Positions 30,898 through 43,149 are shown, counted from the stretch's first letter. The stretch is 64,000 nucleotides of DNA from Megalonaias nervosa (GCA_016617855.1 JAECUM010028771.1:1-64000), one strand, 5' to 3'. Made by a program: numbers and translations. Notes: a model not told the origin generated them from the sequence alone.

Positions 30898-32072
30898 AAA
30901 AACCTAAAACGTGAATAGATCTAGTTGGTCCCAAATATAACATTCAGCGTGAGTTGGAACAAGTTGATTCACAAAATTATAACAAACTAGTATAACTGGG
31001 TCAAAAATATGGCCTCTGGAGTGCTGATAAGACCAGCAAATCGGACACAAGAACACCATGACTCTTGCTCTTTGTCAATGCTCTTTTGATGATGCAAGCT
31101 TATATTCCAATATATTACAACAAGAGTAGTGTCAAGCAGTTGTATGACCATGTGAACTGCAATTGATGTAAAGGCAACAGATGCATGGCAGTCTTTGAAT
31201 AATAGATGCATTGCCATTTTGTCTTATGGCAAGATGGACTAAAACTGATGTAAAAAAAATGTAAGCAAAGTACAACAAGCCTAAACAGAATAATTAATAT
31301 TAACAGACATTTTATAAAATATGTCAAGTAATGTAATTGTTAACTTTTGCCATTGATGTTAGAGTACATAAAACACAGGTCATAAAGAGTAAAAAAAACG
31401 CAGGGTCGTAAATCCATGTTGGCTATAGGTTACAGTCAAAGTTAATAAACTGAAAGTACATGCATTTAGCAAAATAAGTAATTGTCTTTAAGTAATGATG
31501 TAATGTCAAGCTATTCCACTTTTAGCATAAAAGAATAAATGTAATAAATCCAGGGTATACAAAATATTTCCTTTGACAGAATTGTATGGCTTTGTTAGAT
31601 TATAATATAATATTGACACAAGACATAGAGATAATACTAAAATCTATCAAAATATTAAATATCTGATCAAATAAAAACATAATACAATAGTCAGTGAAAG
31701 TGTACTCTTTACAACAGTCCATTGGTGTTCAGCTCAATCATTATATGACCTAATGTCTGTATAGAAAATTCACTCCTATAGACTTAGTATGCCTTGATGG
31801 TATAAATTCTGCCAGTGGTCATTATACCTGTTCCAACAGACACTAATGAGACAAAGATGTCATTTAACATCTTGTTATGTCCTAAATATTTTATTTCCAT
31901 CTCACATGGGAACCGTTCTCCTACAGTGTGATCTGGTGGGGTGCAGTGACCACACCTATGTTTCAAGCACTTCTAAACCACACTATCAATACTACAGGAG
32001 AACAATACTTCAAGAGAAGGCAATATTATAATACAGTTTTGCCTCTATTTAGAAATATTGAAAATTACTCAC
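30898..32072. other. Intron, no other feature seen
   Basis: AT-rich intron of the Roc-COR-HEPN gene; no coding segment or repeat recognised. Confidence 0.55.
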
Positions 32073-32537
32073 TTCATCTGCAAGCCACATCTGAAATGGT
32101 GGGCACACATGCAGTTCATACTGTAAGTTCTCGGCCAGGTAAGAGGTAATCTTGGAGAGATTCAGAGTAATGAACTTTCTAACTCGGGAACACAGCTTAG
32201 CATCAGGGGTCTTGACTTCATCAACCACCATCCTTGTAATTCTTGCAAACACAATATGGTTCCTACAGTGCAAGGTCAGTCTGTGGAAAAGGTTAATTTA
32301 AAAAACACAGCAACCATAGAAAATAAGATTTTCTGATGTCTCTTTCTTCTTGGCAACTGGCCAGCGAGCAACACAGGCAGCAAGAAGTCTATGAAAAACG
32401 GGAGATGGCAAAAATTTCCCAGTAAAGACACAGCGCAGAAGTGGTGTGCTCACCATCTGGGGATCTTGTTCCGGGGAGATAACTTCTTTTGGAGTTTCCT
32501 GACGAAGCATACAAGGGGTAAGGAAGTAGTTCTCTTC
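32073..32537 (-). pseudogene. Roc-COR-HEPN gene, exon 7: C-terminal COR region with in-frame stop
   Basis: The acceptor (TTTTAG, AG at 32539-32538) opens an exon of 465 bases that ends at a strong donor GTGAGT (GT at 32072-32071) after WLADE. The first half holds CMLRQETPKEVIS, a segment with CVFTGKFLPSPVFHRLLAAC and NLIFYGCCVF. A TAA at 32300-32298 follows in the same frame, after which coding similarity continues without a shift: FHRLTLHCRNHIVFARITRM and LAENLQYELHVCPPFQMWLA. The continuous frame on both sides of the stop says that this is one exon with a nonsense mutation, or a sequence error. The domain is the C-terminal half of COR, which dimerises Roc GTPases. Confidence 0.72.
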
Positions 32538-33905
32538 CTAAAAGAATATAAATACACACCCGTAGAGAAAGACATTTAATATCAGGATGTTTGTACTAAG
32601 TTTGATGAAATTCTATTCAGCTGATTTGTTCTGAAACACCTTTCAAAGTGTTCTAGCTTTAGTAATGGGAGCCACAGTTTTTTCTTTTTTATTTTGATCT
32701 GCATCCTGTGTACAGTTGTGCAGATGTGAACACCCTCTATGCTAGGATGCTTCTATCAAATGAGATCAAATGTTGAACTGTTTATTAGAAGAAATGAGAT
32801 ATTTTTTCTATTTATAGCAAGATTGGCACATATGATGATAGAAGAGCATCATTTTGAAAAGCTGAAAGATATTTAGATCAAGGAACATGTATTTGTTACA
32901 TTAAAGTGTACTTCAATTTCGTTCCAAACTTAATTACTTTAACCAATTTAAAATATTGACAATACTTATTGTCTGGAGGGTTTAGATAACATTACATTAA
33001 ACAGGATCAAAGCAATGAAAATGAATTGCATGCTGTTGATAATCATGTTTCTTTATTGATCATAAGCATAACAATTCATAAACTATTTTGAGAAAATATT
33101 TAAACAACTGTAACAGTCCGTAGAGACCTTGACAAAGGGTTTGAAGCATGAAGTTCCTATTTGCCAGATAACATAATGGTCAATGAAGCAAGAGAACACG
33201 TCAAAGAAACATTTCACATGGGAGAATATTGCATTTTCCAAGATATTTGTATGCATAATTATATGCATGTATGTGTTTGATGTCACATCAGCACAAACCT
33301 GGATATACAGTGTCATTTAATATCAAAGTTCTTTAAATACAAAAATTTCAACCAACTTTAGAAGGTAAACCCTTGAAAATAGTAGACCATGTAATCCCAC
33401 AAAGCAAAAGAAAAAAGGAAAGGATATTATATTTTTTAAAGGTATATAAAATTAAAGATTTTAAGAAATTTTCACCAAAGTCATATATTAATAAAGGTCA
33501 TAGTGAGCTATTTTAAAATTAAGAGTGTTACACTTTCACACATAACTCTATGACCTAGCCATGGACAAGCTTACGATAGAAACTAACTGTGACACAAACT
33601 TTACATATATGTGATATATGTAAGGATGATTGGAGAAAAGGAATAACAAATGAATAGATAAAGGCATGGACAGATGGACACAAAAGATCAGTTTTACACT
33701 AATTCAATATTTTTATCAGGATTTCAAAATTGGCAAGAACTTCATTTGCCAATGTGTTTACATGGTTACCAACTTTCTGCAGTTTAGTTTGTTTTTTTTT
33801 ATAAAATATTCTTCAATACATTCTTTTTCATAAATGCACTGTGCTCATTCATATGTTTTTTATATCATATTTAACATGAAGACAATGTGCAACATTCATG
33901 TTAAC
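32538..33905. other. Intron, no other feature seen
   Basis: AT-rich intron sequence between COR exons; no repeat or coding region recognised. Confidence 0.55.
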
Positions 33906-34031
33906 TGATCTTCTTCCCAATCTCATTAAATGACACTGCCTTGGCAATGATGTTTAGTTGTTCCATTATCAACAAGATGTGATTTCTGTGGGTATGTAGT
34001 TCCGGATGCTTCTCCTTGTTCCATATAGCAT
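33906..34031 (-). CDS. Roc-COR-HEPN gene, exon 6: middle COR segment
   Basis: The acceptor TTTCACAG (AG at 34033-34032) is followed by an exon beginning AT, which completes the codon started by the last G of the previous exon (GAT). It reads DAIWNKEKHPELHTHRNHIL and NIIAKAVSFNEIGKKI, a helical COR segment. The frame meets TAA at 33903-33901. The only nearby GT donor (33905-33904) would leave phase 1, whereas the next exon needs phase 0. Either the stop is real, or an unusual donor or a one-base error is involved. Confidence 0.68.
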
Positions 34032-34400
34032 CTGTGAAAGAAAAGAAACTAAGTTTATGTTGCGATATACTTTTGAAAACATGTTTTTAAAACATCAGGG
34101 ACATTTATTCTCATGGATTTGGAGGTGAAATTGTTGCATTTAATTTCATTGTGAACAGAATATATATTCAACAAACCAATAAAACCAACAAAAACAAATA
34201 TCAATAAATGCAATTCCTTAAAGCTTGTATTCCTAAAGTTGCTATGATACTGAAAAAAAAACTCATGTCAGATCTTCCAAAGCTTATTTAAAGGATCTTG
34301 ACTCCCCATTGATGATAACCTAAACTTCGCATAATTCTAGTTTAGAACCAAGGATATTTAAAGTTAGTACCATAATTAACGCTATAATATAAAAGTAATA
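34032..34400. other. Intron, no other feature seen
   Basis: AT-rich intron sequence. Confidence 0.5.
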
Positions 34401-34650
34401 AACTAAAATGGGAGTTCTGGACACTTTATCACTACGTGATAAAAAGTGCTTGAGAGAGCCCCCATTGATCTATCCTACTGTGTTGTGGGGGTTCTGGACC
34501 ACTTTAGAGAAATGGGGGTTTTGGACCTGGGGTGGTCACTCCAACGTAGATAAATGGGTGTTTTTGGACCACTCAAGGGTACAAAATTGGCGTTCTGGGC
34601 CAGTGGGTAGTCACTTCAGCACCTGTTCTGGACAACAATTGGTTGTATTA
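34401..34650. repeat. Repeated GGGGGTTCTGGACCACTT motif
   Basis: Variants of GGGGGTTCTGGACCACTT occur about six times at irregular spacing (near 34410, 34487, 34514, 34556, 34590, 34625). This GC-richer block borders the Polinton-like remnant and could be part of its terminal repeat; no partner copy is visible on the other side. Confidence 0.5.
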
Positions 34651-34679
34651 GAGATGTGATTGTAGTATAGTGACAATAT

Positions 34680-35290
34680 CTCTTCCCTGTTATCTTCAGA
34701 GCATCTATCGACTGGGATCTATTGATGAGGTTCACAGTAGTATTCAAATAGTGGAATTAAGTGAAGAGGAGTCTAAGGATGGCTGAAGCATGCAAAGGAG
34801 CTTATGGTGTATGCGAATAAGGATTTGATTTATGTTCCTGAGATGATATATTGTGACAAGAGTGAAGATGAATATGAGATCGAGCAGTAGGTGAGATGCA
34901 GTTATAGTCATCAGCGACTGGTGCATCAGTATAATCAGCAATACCACATAACAAATAAGCTGAAGCATTTTAATTTCGCAGCGCTGCAGCGAGATTATTT
35001 TTATCAGTTGCTGAATAGAGTGACTCAAGTGCAGTTGAAGGGTCGTGTAAAATTTATAAAATTTGAGTATGTGTTTAAGCATATATTTGAGAATTTGAGA
35101 GGATGGGTCTTTCCCAGCATGCAGCAAAAGGTGAGACGGTATCTGGGAATAGCACAGGCAAGGTGTTTGATAAGATTATTTTGGAGGCATTGGCGTCTAA
35201 TGAAAAAATGGCTTCAGCGATGCCGTTGGAATCCACAAGTTGAATTGTTCAATATAACCAAACCATTTGATGAGCAATTTTTTTCCTTTG
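34680..35290 (+). pseudogene. Eroded coding-like sequence, possibly Polinton 2
   Basis: A frame of 134 codons (34891-35295) is open, and in a second frame a helix-like segment (FDKIILEALASNEKMASAMP) is visible near 35165-35240. The base composition differs from the AT-rich intron. No family is recognisable; its place beside the integrase remnant suggests the same element. Confidence 0.35.
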
Positions 35291-36012
35291 GCTGAGATGA
35301 TTTTTATGTTTCATTTTTTTTTTTGTAATTCCTGCTCATAAAAAGAACCATGTATGGGCTCTCCCGATGAATCTTTGAGCGTGTAAGTGACCATAATGTT
35401 TTTTTTTTGAATGGTATAGACGTCGAAGACTTCTTCGGTCCAATTAGGGGTGTATCCCTTTTAGAATGTAGTTTTTGTCTGCTAATTCTGAAGTGGTCAC
35501 CTACATTGAATTTGGATCTAAAAATAAAGCGTCTGTGACCTGTTGTTTTTTGTCAGCTGAAGAGGCTTCTGTGGGAGTCCATTTAATGCTGCGGTGTCAG
35601 GTGTGATTACATTGGTCAACGATTTCTGGCAAAAAAATATAAGTATTGGTTGGTGTTATCTCTGGCAAATCTCTTCCACATGCGATTTTTGAGAGGCCTG
35701 TTAAACCGCTCTACGATGTCCACTTTGATTTGATTGTGTGTGCTCTACAAGATAATATTTTTTTAAAGCCAATCTGAGATGGTTTTGTTATAAAATTCAC
35801 TACAATCATCTGCCCATAATTTATTCGGCTTTCGTGCACCTACAATGCTATCGAACACTTCAGCTATAGAATTTCTGCTTTTGTTTTTCAGAGGAACTAC
35901 CCATGTGTATTTGCTAAACACCTTGATGACCGTCATGAGATATTTGCAATGATTGTTGCATGCGCTGTAATTTCTCATGTCAACGAGATCTGCTGACCAT
36001 ATACCGTCTTCC
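35290..36012 (-). pseudogene. Second Polinton integrase remnant
   Basis: Read leftward from 36012: MEDGIWSADLVDMRNYSACN holds the first catalytic Asp, then YLMTVIKVFSKYTWVVPLKN and RKPNKLWADDCSEFYNKTI with the second Asp. Sequence around 35700 is frameshifted and the catalytic Glu was not found. Near 35430-35340 the C-terminal region returns (YTPNWTEEV, GEPIHGSFYEQELQK), matching the C-terminal part of the integrase at 6502-7333. The N-terminal domain is replaced by the 48-bp tandem array, which starts at 36013. This element lies in an intron of the Roc-COR-HEPN gene and is distinct from Polinton 1. Confidence 0.8.
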
Positions 36013-37690
36013 ATGATCGCGATGTGCAGGTATTGACAATATATCCAACTCTGGACGCTTTGGATCGCGGTGTGCAGGTATTGACAATATATCCGTCTCT
36101 GGATGCTTTGCATCGCGGTGTGCAGGTATTGACAATATATCTGTCTCTGGACGCCTTCCATCGCGGTGTGCAGGTGTTGACAATATATCCGACTCTGGAC
36201 GCCTTGCATCGCGGTGTGCAGGTATTGACAATATATCCGACTCTGGACGCCTTGCATCGCGGTGTGCAGGTATTGACACTATATCCGACTCTGGACGCCT
36301 TGCATCGTGGTGTGCAGGTATTGACACTATATCCGTCTCTGGACGCCTTGCATCGTGGTGTGCAGGTATTGACAATATATCTGTCATTGGACACTTTGCA
36401 TCATGGTGTGCAGGTATTGACAATATATCCGTCTCTGGACCCTTTGCATCGCGGTGTGCAGGTATTGACAATATATCAGACTCTGGACCCTTTGCATCGC
36501 GGTGTGCAGGTATTGACAAAATATCCGTCTCTGGATGCTTTGCATCGCGGTGTGCAGGTATTGACAATATATCCGTCTCTGGATGCTTTGCATCGCGGTG
36601 TGCAGGTATTGACAATATATCCGACCCTGGATAGTTTGCATCATGGTGTGCAGGTATTGACAATATATCTGTCTCTGGACAGTTTGCATCGTGGTGTGCA
36701 GGTGTTGACAATATATCCGACTCTGGACAGTTTGCATCATGGTGTGCAGGTATTGACAATATATCCGACTCTGGACAGTTTGCATCATGGTGTGCAGGTA
36801 TTGATAATATATCCGACTTTGGATAGTTTGCATCATGGTGTGCAGGTGTTGACAATATATCCGACTCTGGACAGTTTGCATCATGGTGTGCAGGTGTTGA
36901 CAATATATCCGACTCTGGACAGTTTGCATCATGGTGTGCAGGTATTGACAATATATCCGACTTTGGATAGTTTGCATCGTGGTGTGCAGGTATTGACAAT
37001 ATATCCGACTCTGGACAGTTTGCATCATGGTGTGCAGGTATTGACAATATATCCGACCCTGGATAGTTTGCGTCATGATGTGCAGGTATTGACAATATAT
37101 CCGACCCTGGATAGTTTGCATCATGGTGTGCAGGTGTTGACAATATATCCGACCCTGGACAGTTTGCATCGCGGTGTGCAGGTGTTGACGATATATCCGT
37201 CTCTGGACAGTTTGCATCGTGATGTGCAGGTATTAACAATATATCCGACTCTGGACAGTTTGCATCATGGTGCACAGGCATCAACAATAAATTCTACTTT
37301 GGTCTGTTTTGATCATGGTGTGCAGGTCTTAAGATTACATCATAATGTTGACAGTTTTCATCATGGTGTGCAGGTCATGAGATTACATCATAATGTTGAC
37401 AGTTTTCATCATGGTGTGCAGGTCTTGAGATTACATCATAATGTTGACAGTTTTCATCATGGTGTGCAGGTCTTGAGATTACATCATAATGTTGACAGTT
37501 TTCATCATGGTGTGCAGGTCTTTAGATTACATCATAATGTTGACAGTTTTCATCATGGTGTGCAGGTCTTGAGATTACATCATAATGTTGACAGTTTTCA
37601 TCATGGTGTGCAGGTCTTGAGATTACATCATAATGTTGACAGTTTTCATCATGGTGTGCAGGTACTGACAATAAATCCTGCTGTGGAGAT
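36013..37690. repeat. 48-bp minisatellite, about 34 copies in two sub-families
   Basis: Sub-family 1 (36013 to about 37300, about 27 copies) has the unit core AGGTATTGACAATATATCCG, then ACTCTGGACAGTTTGCATCA and TGGTGTGC. Sub-family 2 (about 37324-37660, 7 copies) has AGGTCTTGAGATTACATCAT, then AATGTTGACAGTTTTCATCA and TGGTGTGC. The second half of the unit is shared. As 48 is 16 codons, a 578-codon frame on the + strand and frames of up to 435 codons on the minus strand stay open; they encode a 16-residue repeat such as RGVQVLTIYPSLDALH. Openness in several frames is expected from periodicity and is not evidence of a gene. Confidence 0.92.
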
Positions 37691-39074
37691 TTTTCATCAT
37701 GGTGGCATTTCCTTTGCTTTAGGATGTGACATACTTCATCAGCATATCCAAAATGAGTGAGACTGGTACGGTAAGTGTTACCAAATTTCTGGATCCATCC
37801 TTGTCTTCATTCAAAAATGTGGCTGATACATAATTAAAAATGATAAGGATATTATAGCTCAGTTTGTTTGTTTTTCACTGACATACCACTGTTATCTGGT
37901 GATGTCTGGTTTGGTCCATTTGTGTAGATTATGAACTTTGTGGAAAGAAAACATCTTATGCACATGGTTCAATTTTCATAATGCTAAAGTTGCTGGAATT
38001 CAAGGGGTACTAATTTCCAAAGAACGGTCAATTGATATTCAAATCATGGTAAGTATCAGCTACAAAATTCAAGCAAATTATACCACAATAACTTACATTT
38101 GACAAGGCTTACTCTCCTTATCATGCGATCACATTTCAGTTTTTCAATAGTGTAGGTGAAACTGGGTCAAATATACAAATAGCTAAAAATATAAAAGTGA
38201 TGCATGCATGAAACTTAAGTGATATTTACCTAGATTTGGTATGACCAATTTATTTTCCATGAAATAAACTCACATAACAATTTTTATGTGGAGGTGAGCT
38301 TAGGTTCAATATATAGTGGAAGTACTGAATGTAAGCTAACAATTAAAAACAAAAACAACTCAGTCTTGAAATATGAGTCACACTGATATAGTATTGATAA
38401 GCTTAAGTTCCTTTCATTAGGATGTATTGAATTAATCTTGATGAGATGCATACACATGCCCGTTTTATAAATCCAAATGAAACCAAATATGAGATGGTGT
38501 TGGTGTAATGAACAAAGATCTAAATTGCAATAGTCATCCAACCATGCAATTAGGTCACAATGACCCAAGATTTTTCACAGTAGAGTTGCTTTCATTGATA
38601 TATATCCATACACCAAATTTTATTCATGTGGGTGAAGCAAGCTCCAACATATTGAGGTGATAATGTACAACATAAAAGATATCAGTCACTTCATTGTGAA
38701 GATTTCGTCACATTACCCTAGTTTTGTTGACATGTATCTGCATACAAATCTGCACTGTGTTGGTGAAATACAGTTCAAGATACATTGGGTATAACAAGCT
38801 AACAGCTGAAAATACATGTCACGTAAGAATGTGAATTAGGTCCCAATAATCATATTTTAACATTGTTGAGTTATTTGAGTAACATATGTAAAGATGTATC
38901 CACATGCCAATTTTCATGCGTGTATGTGAAATATGTTCTGAGATATTGAAGGTATAATAAAGAACTACAGGGTGAAATGGTAAAATGATATACCCTCCTC
39001 TCAACTTCACTGGTGAGTCAATACAAAGAGAGATATTTTGAAAATGGACAAAAGAGAATAAGAAATGTACAAAC
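37691..39074. other. Intron, no other feature seen
   Basis: AT-rich intron between the minisatellite and the first COR exon. Confidence 0.5.
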
Positions 39075-39238
39075 CGACAAGTTCTAAAGTAAGGATTCCC
39101 TTCTCCTGGAAGTCGAACCATTTCTGTGTGATATCACTGTCAGTAGCTGGTAGGTTAGGCTGAGCATTAATGAGGGACTTCAGGGCATCAATCAACCATT
39201 TTGGGTCCAACACAATATTATCTCTCAATACTTCAATG
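39075..39238 (-). CDS. Roc-COR-HEPN gene, exon 5: start of COR domain
   Basis: The acceptor CTTTTCAG (AG at 39240-39239) gives an exon starting C, which completes an AGC serine codon begun by the previous exon. It reads IEVLRDNIVLDPKWLIDALK followed by a segment ending in FQEKGILTLELV, the classic N-terminal COR signature (LDPxWLIDxLKSLI). The donor GTTTGT (GT at 39074-39073) leaves phase 1, which agrees with exon 6. Confidence 0.8.
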
Positions 39239-39989
39239 CTGAAAAGAAGAAATATTTCAAATAACTTGTAGGTAATTAATGACTCTTTTATGTTATTACA
39301 CTTGAATCTAATCAGCAGTACTACCAACCTCAATTTGTGTTTATTACTGAACAATTAAATAAATCTGTGTAAAACAGTTCTCTATTTGACAAAGAAGTCA
39401 GATAAAAGCAAAACACTTGTTATGCTTTTATAGCATTATTATGTATTTCAACTGATAGTTTCTAAATACTAAATTCCATCAAGTACTAATGCAGATCAAC
39501 CAATTTTAATTTCAAAACTCAAAAACTATCATGAACCAAGTACTACTGAGGTCAGCCAGCCAATTTTTATTAAAACATAGACCAACTCGGATACCTTCAT
39601 TACTTATAACGCCTCAAAAACATCCCTTATTTTGCCCTTAATTCTCCAAATTTTAATAAAATTTTGTAATCAATTGACAACTTGTCATGTTAACATGTTA
39701 ATATTGTAAGCCGATTACTCAGTCACACAGTAGACTGGTTCCCACTGGTTTTGTAATGTGTGGATAGAGCACTTAAAAATTATTGTTTTCATATTTATTT
39801 TCAAAATCTTTAATTTTAAAAACAATTGATGAGTTCAGCTATAAAACTATGTGCGGTTGACGGCCTTTCAATCTGTATATCTGACTTACCATTAGTTGAA
39901 TCCCATGTACATATCTATCAAAGAAAATAGTTCCATGAACGTAATACTATATGACTGCTCAGTGTTTAATAACTTCTATGTGCACAACT
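39239..39989. other. Intron, no other feature seen
   Basis: AT-rich intron sequence. Confidence 0.5.
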
Positions 39990-40720
39990 GAATATTTTGT
40001 GCAAAACCCAGTTTTTTCACCTTTCTCAGCAATCTTGACCTTGACGGTGTCACTTTCTGACTCCAAAACTGACCGGATTCTTTCTTACCCATAGTGCAAG
40101 CCATTCACAAAGTTTGGTCCATGTATATAATGTAGAACTAATGCCACTATGCAAAAACAATATTTTAAAGTCATTGCAGCATTTATCTTCCACAGTCAAG
40201 ACCAAACTTAAAAGCCTTTAATGCTATGCCAAGTCCAAGTTATCAAACAAACTGGCAAGTGCAATATGGAGAATACAAGTTATTGTCCAGTTTAAGTAAT
40301 ATTTCTTCTTCCAGTCAGTGACACTCACTTTTCTCTTGACACCCTAACTGATAGGGTTCTTCCTTACCCACGTGCAAATCATCCATTTTTGGTGACTGTA
40401 AATATGCTAAATTCCAGTTATTGTGCAGAAACTATTTCTCTTTTTTTCTGCCAATGACTTTGACTACTGACCCGCTGAGCCCCATATCAATTAGCATTTA
40501 TCTTACCATAAGTTAAAGTTATCCCCAATGTTTAGTAACTGTAGATGGTGGAACTCGTGTTTGTTATTTCAGCCATAGTGATTTTAACCTTTGAGCTCTG
40601 CTCCCAAAAGTCAATATGATTCTTCATTATCTGAACTGAAACCAATCCACAAACTTTGGTAGCTAGAGATAGTGAAAAAACTATTTGTGATGAAGTCTTA
40701 GATCTACTGTAGTTCCACAT
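39990..40720. repeat. Dispersed repeat family A (copy 2, internally repeated)
   Basis: Three to four diverged blocks, each with CAAAACTGACCGGATTCTTT- or AACTGATAGGGTTCTTCC-type starts, a GCAAxCCATCCACAAA block and CTGTAGATGGTGGAACT, matching 21941-22460. Likely a non-autonomous or satellite-like dispersed repeat. Confidence 0.6.
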
Positions 40721-40934
40721 ACACATATAGAATGAGCACACTTTGAGCATTTGCAAACGTGTTCGTTAACTGGACATTAATGTGGGCTTTTCATTCAAAA
40801 TGAAGTCCTAAAAACCCCAACAAAATCACAAAGCAGATCTGCCATTGCCCACACGGGTTGCTGACATATGGAAACTTCAGAATGCAAATTTACATATGTA
40901 TTGAAAATGAACATTTTGAAAGAAAAGTGTGGTG

Positions 40935-40936
<2 letters not shown>

Positions 40937-40980
<44 letters not shown>
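40937..40980. repeat. (TA)n microsatellite
   Basis: About 21 TA dinucleotides followed by TGTGTG. Confidence 0.95.
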
Positions 40981-40986
<6 letters not shown>

Positions 40987-42783
40987 TGTGATGCATATTT
41001 AATTTGTATTGTGTGTTGCCTTTTCTCCATGAATATGTTATGTTTGTCTGTATTTTGTAATTGTCCTTGGTCCATAAATGAGAGTCATTGAGCATAGCGC
41101 CTACCTGAGACAAATATTGCTATTTCGTAAACAACATATTACCTGGCTAATATTTCTCTATGATTATAGATTAAATATTCAGATCATTATTAATGGAGGT
41201 AAACATGGTTGTTTGAGATTGAATTTAGGATATTGGCGTTCCCTTTGAGATTTCCCTGCATGTCTCAGTAAATCAAGCCTTGAAGTTTGGCAAAAACATT
41301 CAGAAAGCCATGCTGTATGCAGATAGAGACTTCTTCTTCAGAATACTTAAGGAGGCTGCTGTAAAAGATTACCATGTGAGGCTGTGGTGAGAAGCAACTT
41401 GGTCTCACTTTGCACTACCACCATCATTTTAACTGGAAGGCAAGCTAAGGTCCCCATTACGACTTCCCCCTTGTGACACCCAAACTGGGAGGTTTAAGGG
41501 TCCTGGATGGGGAGTGTACTCTGTAGCTAACTGAAGAGACTAGATATCTCAGCATAGAGGGGGACACCGACCACCCTTATACTGCCTTGCAAACTCTTGG
41601 CAGGCCCTTACAAAACCTTTGGCAACTCGATGAACATAATTGAATCGTAAAGCAAGAGGATATCTGGATGTGAGGCTACCCCTGAAAGGCTCTTCAAATT
41701 GGAGAAAATTGTGTTTTCTTCCAAGCCCAAGGGCTTGGGACAAAATCCCTAGGGGAATAAGCTGGTATACTCTATCATGTTCTGAATAATGGTGCTAAAC
41801 CCATAACAAACACACATTAATGTTGTTCAAAACAATCATTTAACTGGGGAGTTCTGATAACCCTAAAAAAAACATTCTCCGTTAAGACAATCACTATTTT
41901 TCTGTATGTTAGACCAATTTTCAGCATGATCTATTGAAATAGCATTTACTGTTTTTTGTCAAGTTAGAAAACATGCATTTGAAATGTTCTGAAGTGTGAT
42001 CTTAAGCAGCGAAGACAAATAACATATTCAACTAGGTGTTTGTAAAGTACACTTATACTGTAATCACCTCTGGCAGTTTCAAAAAGTACAGTTCCAAATC
42101 CATGGAATTCAATGACTTCTTGCTAGATCACTCATCTTGCTGTAATTATTATTCTTGTTATGTTTTTTGTTATGTTCTTTTAAACTGTACATGGCAAAGA
42201 CAGTCATATCTCTCTGCCATATGATATGCTGAAATCAACATATTATGATATCCAATAAATGAAATTGTTGCCCCTCTTGTTTTATTTTTAAAGACTATAT
42301 TACCTTTTGCACTTCAATGCTTATGATTGAACTTTTTATGAGATGACTTTCCCTTTGACCTTCAGCATATTTTCATCTGTTGGACAATATTTCGAAACAA
42401 ATGGTAAGTAGCTGTTTCATCGTAAAGGTATTTTGAATGGAGAACATGGGCAGATGAACAGCATCCGAGGTACTCCAGGAAACTGAGTATGGTTCCCTTA
42501 CCAACTCCTCTGAAGTGTTAAATCAAACTCAGATCAAATTAAACCCCAACAAGCCAGTATCTTCATTTGACTACCAATATTGTTCTTTTATATTGTTTTC
42601 CAGTATTCCATTGTCTATTATTCATATGTCATTTAAGCATAATACATCTTGTCAGACTGTAGTGGACAACAGATCTAATGCTAGGATCCTGTCTGCACTG
42701 AATTTGCAACAGTAAAACTACCATTATATGATAGCATCATCAAATTATTGTATAAAAAATTGCTACCTGCGTTATAATCTCAC
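40981..42783. other. Intron, no recognised gene
   Basis: 41470-41760 is richer in G and C, with a CCCAAACTGGGAGG-type text and a 64-codon minus-strand frame; it may be an old repeat, but no second copy is seen. The rest is AT-rich intron. Confidence 0.45.
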
Positions 42784-42905
42784 CTGAAGTAGATGACTGT
42801 TCCTGTTTCATGCAGATATCTAAGAAACAGATCCAGTTCTTCACTTTCTTCAATTCGAACAGTTCCTTCCTTGTTTAAATTTTCCATGGTACTGTGAGAA
42901 ATCAC
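42784..42905 (-). CDS. Roc-COR-HEPN gene, exon 4: Roc-COR linker
   Basis: The acceptor AATTGCAG (AG at 42907-42906) and donor GTGAGA (GT at 42783-42782) bound a 122-base exon in phase 0 at its start and phase 2 at its end, agreeing with both neighbours. It reads VISHSTMENLNKEGTVRIEE followed by ELDLFLRYLHETGTVIYF. The HETGTVIYF segment is typical for the entry into the COR domain of Roco-like proteins. Confidence 0.78.
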
Positions 42906-43149
42906 CTGCAATTACAGGTTAAAAAAGCCCTTAATTTCATTAGTTAATAAATAAAATATGTATCTGCTTTAAACTCTTAACTGCTATTTTGTTACGTCGT
43001 TATTACATTATTTAACATGATATAGGTACTCACCTTGACAACATTCAAGTAGATATAGGTATAATAATTTGACCTTGAAACTATTAAAGTAGGAATAGTT
43101 GCCCTAATTTGACTTTGCTAATATTCAAGTAACCTTATTGCTCAGCTTG
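42906..43149. other. Intron, no other feature seen
   Basis: AT-rich intron; the phrase TTTGACCTTGxxACTATTxAAGTA occurs twice near 43060-43140. Confidence 0.5.

Noticed and set aside
35980..37287. 435-codon and other long minus-strand frames
   Set aside because: They are produced by the 48-bp tandem array, which keeps several frames open at once; no start context or domain supports a gene.
36013..37690. CRISPR array
   Set aside because: Units are directly adjacent without unique spacers, and the context is eukaryotic; it is a minisatellite.
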